From contig NC_088315.1 in NCBI RefSeq assembly GCF_910592395.1, forward strand, positions 12,466,501-12,530,500: 64,000 nt of DNA, written 5' to 3'. The stretch is from Lineus longissimus. Its lineage: Eukaryota; Nemertea; Pilidiophora; Heteronemertea; Lineidae. Shown piece after piece: positions 56,128 through 64,000 of this stretch (the first letter of the stretch is position 1; every line of letters starts with the position of its first letter). The position numbers and the translations under genes were made by a program. The notes under the pieces are model-generated. The model ran no database searches. It was not told where the DNA came from and was given only the letters and a program-made list of their open reading frames with translations.

Positions 56128-57430
56128 CGGTATGGTGAGTCTACACAACACTGTAGTGTCCGTCGTCTTCGTTGTCATCGTCCGTCGTATCCTATTTCAA
56201 AAACAGTGGCACGTTTCTTAACCGCTAGGGCTATGGACTCAAAACTTTGTTTGCATGACCCCCTATGTCGGATGACCTTTGACACTGAATTTCAGTTTGG
56301 TCGAATTCTTGACTTGGCCACCAGGGGGCCAAAGCTGAAAACATTAATAGTGTGATATCTCACTTCTTGATGATTTGTTTTTGATGAAATTTGTGTGGTA
56401 GGTACTCCTAGCCAGGGTATATCAGATATCATACGTGTTTTCGATTTGACCTACTTTTCAAGGTCACAAAGGTCAAATGGGGTAAATTTGCTGTTTGTGT
56501 GTAACGGTGGCACGTTTCTTAACCAATAAAGCTATGAACTTGAAATTTGGTACACATGACTCCCTACATCATATATCCTTTGACACCGAAATTCGGTCTG
56601 ATCTGATTGTTGACTTGGACACCAGGGGGCCAAAATAAAAAAAAGGTAAAAAGTGCAATATCTCGCTTCATAGTGACTTGTTTTCAATTTTGTTTTTAAG
56701 GTAGGTACTTAGAGCAAGGATACATCACAAATCCTACGGGGGGGTTTTTTGACCTAATTTTCAAGGTCACAGAGGTCAAATGGTGTGAATTGGCCGTTGT
56801 GTGTCACTATGGCACGTTTCTTAACCACTAAAGCTTTGAACTTTAAACTTGGTACACATGACCCCCTAGGTCAGATGACCTGTGACACTGATTTTCGGTT
56901 CGGTCTGATTCTTAACTTGGCCAACAGGGGGCCAAAACCAAAAATTTGAATAGTGCCATATCTCAATTATTACTGATTCGTTTTTGGTAAAAATTTTATG
57001 GTAGGTTCTCTTAGGTTAAACAAAGTCCTATTACTCCTAAACTAATAATCAGATTGCAACCATACTTCATGTGATTATGTATCTATGTACTCTTATCAAT
57101 TTCCCGAATTGTCAGTCCAATCCCATGACAAATATGGCCGCCAGACCGCCATCTTAAAAACTTGACAAAGTCCTATTTCTCCTAAACTGTTGAACAGATG
57201 TCAACAAATTTCCATGTGACGTGTACACTCTTCAATAACCCTGAAATTCAGTCTACTTTATAACCAAAATGCTATAGTTAGATGGTACCGGTAATTTTCT
57301 TTTGTGCCAATGAGCCAATGGAATCAAAACTGGTGAAACTAGCCAGAAACTGTTCTCCCCATATCCACTGCAAATGACATGCATTACATTACCCTAGGTG
57401 AACACATGGTCCCTGGACCATTTACTTTAT
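56128..57430 (+). repeat. Family A copy (J), right part
   Basis: It resumes after the LINE with 'ggtgagtctacacaacactg' and a CGTCCGTCGTATCC block. About three ~305-bp modules follow, then an 'atatggccgccagaccgccatc' core and the same 3' block as copy 1 (compare 57290-57425 with 3085-3241). It is the longest family A copy in the window. Confidence 0.75.
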
Positions 57431-57961
57431 GATAGATGCATTGCTTTAAATTTTATCAAACTATTAGTAGGCCTATGTTTTATTAAATCCATACAAGAGA
57501 AGATAACACAATGCAAAAATTTACAATGTCAATTGCATGATTCTGTTACAAAGGCCTCCAACGGCATCTAGGGCAAATGTACGATATATCGTTAATAAAT
57601 AAGGAAGACCAAAAATCTCCGGGGGAAAAATATTTCTCCGGAATAAGAGAGAGAGTTGGGCTTCAATGGAATAAATGTGTCCACTAAGGGAGGTTCAACT
57701 GTATAGTCCAATAAATTATTGCTGAAGTTCAAGAGGGAAAATAAGGCAAGTTGGCCTAAGCATTGGATGATGGCACAGAATTTTGTTCCATTGTTCGGAT
57801 AACTCCTACGGGGAGTGTATAACGATTTTATCTGATATTGAATACTCAGGTAAGGAAATCAGTGGTGTGATCGTCTTTTAACCAAAGAAAAAATGGTACA
57901 ACACTTTGCTGCGGTACTTTTGAAGCCTAGGCAGTTCGCTGGCAAAATGTATTTTTCTATA
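57431..57961. other. Unassigned DNA
   Basis: No feature recognised. Confidence 0.4.
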
Positions 57962-58193
57962 GGCAGGTTTCGCAACCTCTCCGAACGACTAAGTACGAAC
58001 GACGAAGGTCTGTCGTGTCATCAAGCCATGTACTAATTCATTTATCTGACATTCGTAAATCATCTTCTGTACTAATTTGTACGAGGAATTGGGGAAACTT
58101 TCAAAAAAAAAAATTCGTCCATAAAGTACATTTACATACATGTACTTTGTACTTCGTTGTTCGTAGCTCTTTGGAAGGGTTACGAAACCTGCC
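57962..58193. mobile_element. TA-flanked MITE, 232 bp
   Basis: The ends are GGCAGGTTTCGCAACC (57962) and the complement of GGCAGGTTTCGTAACC (ending 58193), flanked by TA (57960-57961, 58194-58195). The inverted similarity continues, with gaps, for some 45 bases through 'tacgaacgacgaa'. It is non-coding. TA targets point to Tc1/mariner-type mobilisation. Confidence 0.8.
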
Positions 58194-58439
58194 TAATAGC
58201 TCTTTGTCGGATGACAAAATACCAAGCAGGGCAGAGCAAAACTGTCAGGTCGGGTTTAGCACCTCCTTTGGGTTGAGGATATGGGACACTTCTCACTGTA
58301 ATCATTACATTACATTAACCAGAGGTGTAAAAGCACGCCTCGCTCTCATCAAAACATTCTGTGTCATCCTAAGTCGAGATTCTTATGCTCTGCTTAATAT
58401 TTATAACTATACCATTGTTAATTGGAGCTGCATGTAGGT

Positions 58440-59130
58440 CGACTTTGACTGGAACTGAAAATAAAGGACATGGTTGTGTTTGGAACTGTGACTTTGATAA
58501 ACAGTAACTTTACAAAGAAATATAAAGGTCATTGTTCTTTGGATTTGGGACAATTTCGTTAAACCGTGACATACTGATGATGAGGTCTTGGTGAACATGA
58601 CTATATAAGCAATATTTGTAGTGAAATGTCTCATCTGACAACAGAAAAGAAGATTTTGTAAGCTCTCTATCTCTTTGCATAAAACTACAAAATGAAGTGT
58701 TTCATCATTGGACAAAATCATGCATCAATTTTGTTAAAACCATTGTCAGATTGATGACTATGATTTCCTGAACAAGGATATATATGTTTCGCTTGGAGAT
58801 AATTTGGAGAAAAAAAGGTTTTTGAAACCCCACTTTTTTTCAAAGAAACTTCAAAAACTAGTTCAAAGTCTCAATCTTCATGATTAAGGACACTTTATAT
58901 TTGAGCCAATTTTGTTCAAACTTTGACAGACTAATGATTAAGTCTGTGTGAACATGAAATAATGATCAGCTTTTGCAGTGAACTGTCCTATCTTACAATA
59001 AAAACGGGATTTGTAAGCACTTTCTTGGCATAATCTAAATGTTTTTCTGATCTGAACCAATAAAAAAATCTGGGTTACATTTAACACAACGGTGGCCCAG
59101 GTTGTACACCTCTTCAAATCCAATATCAAA
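58440..59130. repeat. Diverged repeat of ~370 bp
   Basis: Two passages (about 58560-58670 and 58920-59025) share 'gtgaacatga', 'tgcagtgaactgtcc' type and 'tttgtaagc' phrases in the same order. This suggests an old tandem duplication. It is non-coding. Confidence 0.4.
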
Positions 59131-59245
59131 GTGCCGTATCATAAGTACATTACATTACTCAGTATTTGTTTTCGTTCTTGTCGTTAGTTCTTGTGTGTTA
59201 TTCACTCTAACCAGCTGCAGACAGAGTACAGTAAGGACAATATAG

Positions 59246-59371
59246 TTTCGGATCAGCTGATGCATGTAAAGTATCCAGACATCATTTCTACCGTACATGT
59301 AATTCTTCCAATTACCACAAGTAATAAACGTAAAAAACTTGGTAGATGCTCCAATATTGACATTCAATATG
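59246..59371 (+). other. Exon-like segment, inverted duplicate of 61300-61428
   Basis: The 126 bases lie between an AG and a GTA and are open in one frame, containing QLMHVKYPDIISTVHVILP and a basic stretch KRKKLGRC. The same segment is present at 61300-61428 on the opposite strand, about 93% identical and 3 bp longer. Similarity stops close to both splice-like borders. No family was recognised; the YPDI..V.VILP phrase has only a weak resemblance to hAT transposase C-termini. Confidence 0.4.
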
Positions 59372-59509
59372 GTAGTTTAAGTTAATAAGCAACAGAAGGT
59401 TTTGGCTGAGAGTGTGTGTTTGTACTACAAATACTGTATTTGCGTATACATGCAAGCATGAACATTTTTATAGCAGGCATTTAGGGAAGCTATGACCACA
59501 CCTTGTTTA

Positions 59510-61024
59510 GGCCACATAAAAAAATTAGTTGTTAAGCGTCCCCGCCCGACCCTACGAAACACGCCCGACCCGAAATTTATTTTATTTTTTATTTTGAAAA
59601 AAAACGATATTTTTTACATTCAAATTTGGCGCAGTGGGCAGTGCGTCATGCGTGCGTGATGCGCAGAGCATCGTAAGTGCTTCGGGGGAGAAACCTCGGG
59701 GGGAAATCCTCCAAACCTCGTATCCAGCGGTACTATCCGCTATGATCATCTTGTAAATAGAGCAGAACTGACTCTTGGAGACGAGGTTGCAATTCTAACT
59801 GAGAATTCCAACATTTCCCGATACGATCAATGGCAGCTATTGTGTGCTATTTTGTGACATTTCTCGCGGTTCGAAGTGCCATCTACTTTCAAATGCCTAT
59901 TGTGATAGCATCAATAGCACGTGAGGGCTGTACAAAGGCGGTAAAAGACTGGTTTGCGTGTCATATCGACCTTGATACAGTTCAAATCTCTGACTTCTAC
60001 GCACAATTTTCCGATGGAAAATATGATGGCGATACCCCATTGCCGGGTGATACGCCTACACGTGGTACTTTTGTGAAAGTATTCGCCGGCCCTAGCAAAT
60101 CTGACATGACCAAAGTTTCACCGACATGTCAGATTTGTGATGTCACCAAGACTCTTGGTTCGTTTGTCAAATTTGTGTTGGCAGCAGACACCACCAATGA
60201 CAATGTGATTGTGAATGTCAATGATGACAGGATGGAACCTGAGGGCGAGGCTGGGCCTAGTCGACCAACTGTGTTCAGTGTCCTCATGAATGCTGCCCGT
60301 TCCAATGCGTCTTCTACGTGCCTACCACCTAGATTCCCGCTTGCTTTGCTACCACAAAAGAACAAATTGAAGAATGACATTCTCAACTGGTTTGAAAGTA
60401 ACAAATTGGGGTGTTGACGGTGTCAATTCCCTTGGATTGCCGTTTGTCAATACCCTGGCCGATAGTCTCTGGTATGTGGACAGAAACCATGACACATTGA
60501 AGAAACGCGGTTGTGCCATCCCAATTTCCTTCGAACAGTTCAGCAACTACAGGATGCCGGAACAACAGAAGAAGAGGAAAATTGACGAGTCATTCCTCAA
60601 AGAGCAAGAAGTAAAATCACAGAGCGAGATTCTTTTCAATTTGGCCATGTCGTCGTACTTGAAGAAGGACTCATGGAAGACGGTTCATGCAGCCATACTC
60701 TCGTTTGCTGAATGTCTACACAATGTTATAGGTGTGAAAGTGTGTGTGTGGGGGGGGGGGGGTGTGCTTACTCGGTATACAGTAGTAGCCTACATCATCC
60801 AAACGCTGTGTTTCATAGTGATTTGGGCAATCTTTGCAATGACTATCATGCATCTGTGATCTGAGTGAAGAAACAAAGTCATTTTAAGAAGAAAGCTGTC
60901 TTTAATTTCATTTTTTTCCTGGTCAAAAAAACTTGGGAAAAAATAAAAAATAAAAAAAAACACCTCCCTCCCTACCCAGACTTTTAAAAAAAAGGACGCT
61001 TAACAACTTTTTTTTTATGTGGCC
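59510..61024 (+). mobile_element. TIR element with non-transposase coding cargo
   Basis: The 1515-bp element has ~31-bp inverted ends: GGCCACATAAAAAAA...GTTGTTAAGCGTCC at 59510-59541 and the complement at 60994-61024. TTA flanks both ends (59507-59509, 61025-61027). A 3-bp TTA target fits the TWA preference of PIF/Harbinger. The inside is less AT-rich than the ends and codes for a protein (59830-60417 and 60374-60859, one frameshift) that shows none of the DDE motifs seen in the Harbinger at 7017. Either the family is new to me or a non-autonomous element has captured a gene fragment. Confidence 0.8.
59830..60750 (+). pseudogene. Unrecognised coding region inside the TIR element (frameshifted)
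   Basis: The first frame (59830-60417, 195 aa) opens with a hydrophobic stretch of about 25 residues. Later features are VKDWFACHIDLDTVQISDF, a Cys pair (TCQICDVTKTLG), an acidic Pro/Gly patch (MEPEGEAGPSRP) and a Leu-rich end. The second frame (60374 onward) continues with SLGLPFVNTLADSLWYVDRN, KKRGCAIPISFEQFSNY and a basic KKRKID stretch. The frames meet near 60405-60410 at a GGGG run, so a single-base insertion is likely. The second frame loses meaning at a G run (about 60750-60762). No catalytic motif or known domain was recognised. Confidence 0.6.
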
Positions 61025-61027
61025 TTA

Positions 61028-61299
61028 TGAATACTGCCTGACATACATAGGGCCTACTCAACTCTTAAATTCAAAGAGGGTACATTGTATAGTCTGAGTA
61101 GCTAACAAAAATGTGTGATGAGTAGGATTGTATTTTATTTGCTGTATCGCACAAAATTTCGCACAAATTTTTTTTTAGTTTTGAATATGTTGTACGGTTT
61201 CATCTTCATTGCAATAACTCCATCATGTTATAATTGCAGTTATAAATTAAATGTGTAAGTGCAGTAATCTTTTCATTTGAGACATGACATATATTTTAC
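61028..61299. other. Unassigned AT-rich DNA
   Basis: No feature recognised between the TIR element and the exon-like segment. Confidence 0.4.
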
Positions 61300-61428
61300 C
61301 ATATTGAATGTCAATATTGGAGTTGCATTTACCAAGTTTTTTAGGTTTATTACTTGTGGAAATTTGAAGAATTACATGTACTATAGAAATGATGTCTGGA
61401 TACTTTACATGCACCTGCTGATCCGAAA
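61300..61428 (-). other. Exon-like segment, inverted duplicate of 59246-59371
   Basis: On the - strand it is open in the same frame as its partner, with QVHVKYPDIISIVHVILQ and KPKKLGKCNSNID. It has one extra codon (Asn). It is bounded by AG upstream and GTA downstream, like the partner. The length difference of exactly 3 bp and the shared open frame suggest past protein-coding use. Confidence 0.4.
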
Positions 61429-61439
61429 CTATTTTGATG

Positions 61440-62079
61440 TGGACAGAAAGCAATTTTACTTTCAAATCCATTTTACGGCGCCATGCCCCAGAGTTAAAAA
61501 ATACCGCAAGCTGATATGTATTCATTGATATCTATACTTTTCAAGGTTTTGAATATGGCTTCTGCTTAATGTCATTTGAAGTTGATACAATGCGACTTAA
61601 AGTCATTAAATCATGGGGAGCAAATGATTCCATTATTATGACGTCATTTGCCATAATCCATTAGAATACAATAGGGCAGTGGACATGACGGAGGGCTGGA
61701 ATATTTTCCAGGGGGACATTTCTACTTCTACACTGGCTATAATTGTCTGATTGCCAAGTTATTGTTATGTCGGATGCACCGAGATCTCAACTTAGATTGT
61801 TTTTATGCTGGTACAGAAGAAAGCCTTTGAAGGTGGGAAAACATCTTTCAAGATGCTGTATCAAACATTTTACCGCAGAACGTGAAACAGGATGATCGCA
61901 TGTAACCAATGATTATTCGGGAAGTATGATGTATAAAAAGGTACGTTGTTGCATACTCCAAACCTGGACAGTCTTGCATGAAAATCATTTCAGAATGTAA
62001 TTAAGTTGTAGGCTTTAAATACTATGTAGTTCAACTACAATGATGAGGCATATATGCAGCTGGTCAAGATTAGTTTTGA
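61440..62079. other. Unassigned DNA
   Basis: No gene or repeat recognised. Confidence 0.4.
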
Positions 62080-62319
62080 GCGAACGCTGCACGTGCAGCA
62101 GGTGTAATAATCCATATTAAGCAGGTATCGGGTCACCATACCAAAATGCCTCGGGAAGACGCACTTACCGCAACGGATCACCGACCTTGTCTGTTGTGCG
62201 GTGACACATTGACCCGCACCGTATTTGTAGAACCCTCCGCATTGGGCAGGACTTTTTACGCCCAGTGTGAGCTAGTAACCCCAGTTCCCCCCATATTGAT
62301 TGGTAGAGAACTCAAATGA
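62080..62319 (+). other. Repeated segment with short CxxC frame (57 aa)
   Basis: It is the longer partner of 48066-48250. From ATG 62146 to TGA 62317 it encodes 57 residues with HRPCLLCGDTLTR, a possible half zinc-finger, and FVEPSALGRTFYAQC, giving a second Cys. The upstream palindrome GCTGCACGTGCAGC (62087-62100) is shared by both copies. It could be the 5' end of a mobile element or a domesticated fragment. No function is assigned. Confidence 0.35.
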
Positions 62320-62539
62320 TCCCGCAACAGTTTCATTATGACGATATCTACGCTTCCTCCAATGCTGTCATCGGTGTTAGACAATCTTGGCTTGATCAGC
62401 ACACCACACGGATGGAGTCTTCAATCAACAGAAAATTGAATGTCCCTGACGCTGAACTGGAATGCAGAACACTCTGAACCTCCAACAAGATACGGCAAGC
62501 GCAAAGGGATACCTGGTATGAAATCACCATCTGCTCTTC

Positions 62540-63700
62540 AGAGGGATCATTTCTGAATGCAGGCTCATTTGCAAAAAATTAAGAACCAAAAAATTAGTGG
62601 CACTTCGGTGTCCAATGCCAATGGCTCTTTTTCTGCAACTTCTTCTTTCAACGTTGTGACATCAAACCTGTTTGATCTCGGAGGACAACCGGTCAACAAA
62701 TGTGTGCGATTAGAAACAGCTCATTCCACGGAACAAGAAGCAGTTTCAATCATTGTGCAGTGCATCCCAGAGACTTTCAAGTTCAGTGCAATGTGTTCCA
62801 GAAAGGATATCTTTTGGTGTTCAGTTTAACGCAGAAACTACTTCAACATCAACTGAATGTAAACCCAGTACATCTTCCGATGCTGTATTGCAGATGGACT
62901 CTGCCAAGGAAACATTTGACAAACCATGGCTTCCACATTTAGACTATCACAAAAAGTCAGTAGTAGCTCTCACTCAAACAAAAAGCTGGGAGTGCGCGAC
63001 AGCAAAAGGTGACAGAACGTGTTGATGCAAGGCGTAAATGCTACAATGGGGAACAATTTCTAATCAAGTGGGAAAATCATCCAGCCTCTGAGAATTCATT
63101 GGTCAATATGACTGATCTTGACTGTGAGGCAAAGACATTCAATCATCAGTTTGGATAAAATATTAGAGGCAAGGATAATTCTGTGGATCTATCTCAAACC
63201 AAAGTTCAAGTCCTCCACAATGTTGCCAACATTGGAGTACTTTTTAATGATAGTACTTGTGAGACGCAGATCAGAGCTGCTGCCTTGTGCCTTGAACCGC
63301 TGAAACCAACATCACTGAAATGTGTTCCACTGTTCTCACAATATACCCTGCTTGCAAAGAACTTTGATCACACCGAAATCTTTGGGGTTCACCTTAACCA
63401 CCACTGATAGGAATCATATGACAATTTGCATACCACCTGCTTACATTGTCCAGGACTGCATTGATGAATATATCCTGTGCTCTCCAGTCTCCAGAAATGC
63501 GCCATATTGACACATCAAGAGTTTTTGCATACTTTCATCACAAATGTTTCAAGAGAACATTTTCCTTACCCATTGACTTGCTGCTCCAGAAACTACCCAA
63601 CACAGGACAACCTAATGTGATAAACAGAATTCTTGCTTATGACCAAATGTCTTTCTCGCTTGATTTTGATAGTGCCTTTAATTTAGCCATGCTTTAACGT
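62540..63700 (+). pseudogene. Degenerate coding region with chromodomain-like stretch
   Basis: Short overlapping + strand frames (62557-62829, 62753-63025, 63183-63407, 63446-63697) are joined by stops and shifts. At about 63010-63130 one frame reads ERVDARRKCYNG, QFLIKWENHPASEN, NMTDLDC. This matches the chromodomain pattern (V-E-x-I...Y-L-V-K-W-x-x-x-P-x-x-x-N-T-W), with the usual Trp after Asn replaced by Ser-Leu. Downstream, VQVLHNVANIGVLFNDSTC is Asn/Val-rich without known family. It may be a decayed retroelement or pseudogene. Boundaries are approximate. Confidence 0.35.
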
Positions 63701-64000
63701 GCTTCATTTTTGTCTTTGTATCATTCTAATATATGACTGGATAGGCATTCTTTTCTCAAAGATGTAAATTTAGCAGGAGCTAAATTCAGTTTTAGAACAA
63801 CAGGGGTATCTTATGGAGTAATTTTTGTATCATGGACACTGAATACGAACTCAATTTGAGAACCATGATTTGAACGGCTTTGATTTTGAATTGACATTAT
63901 TGGACTTCTGGCGATATTCTGGGTCCTTTTAAAAAAACCTCTTCCCAACTGCCTAGAAAAACATATTATTAAGCATAAAATTGACTTTCATTTTAAGGAG
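63701..64000. other. Unassigned DNA at window end
   Basis: No feature recognised. Confidence 0.4.

Noticed and set aside
56128-56178. Extended N-terminus of the LINE frame (rich in Thr)
   Set aside because: The DNA is the start of a family A repeat, not LINE sequence.

Overview
The window is animal nuclear DNA, most likely from a marine invertebrate. It is AT-rich and contains spliced exons with GT/AG borders. It carries a wide range of eukaryotic transposons: DIRS, BEL/Pao, Ty3/Gypsy, three kinds of non-LTR retrotransposon, PIF/Harbinger and several MITE families. There is no bacterial gene organisation. I cannot name the species. The repeat mix and the long TE-filled introns would fit a mollusc, hemichordate, echinoderm or lancelet.

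The one clear host gene is a gamma-glutamyltransferase on the + strand. Three exons are visible (24683-24889, 41246-41371, 43649-43746) with compatible splice phases. They encode the N-terminal membrane anchor and the start of the large-subunit domain. Intron 1 is about 16.4 kb and is mostly mobile DNA. Later exons, including the one for the catalytic threonine, were not found before 64000. A single-exon THAP zinc-finger reading frame lies antisense inside intron 1 (39484-39837).

Layout. 1-5185: MITE-like and dispersed repeats in unassigned DNA. 5186-9990: a decayed DIRS-type (tyrosine recombinase) retrotransposon on the - strand, split by a complete Harbinger element (7017-8530). 10000-19475: minisatellites, an inverted pair of GGTACC arrays, and copies of a long dispersed repeat whose ends read 'gctcacc ... 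ggtgagc' (called family A here). 19476-23946: two tandem copies of an unnamed element (X), the second split by a 5'-truncated LINE. 24956-29843: family A repeats, a LINE 3' end and a TTAA-flanked MITE. 29844-35163: an old BEL/Pao element with both LTRs, split by a TA-flanked MITE. 35200-39205: a family A copy split by a LINE. 43868-47450: repeat H split by repeat I. 48375-57430: a family A copy split by a LINE that is itself split by a Gypsy element. 57962-64000: a MITE, an inverted pair of exon-like segments flanking a 1.5-kb TIR element with non-transposase coding sequence, and degenerate coding DNA with a chromodomain-like stretch.

The main point of interest is the nesting. Several insertions can be timed by exact target-site duplications. 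One TIR element (59510-61024, TTA duplication) carries a protein-coding segment that I cannot match to any transposase.
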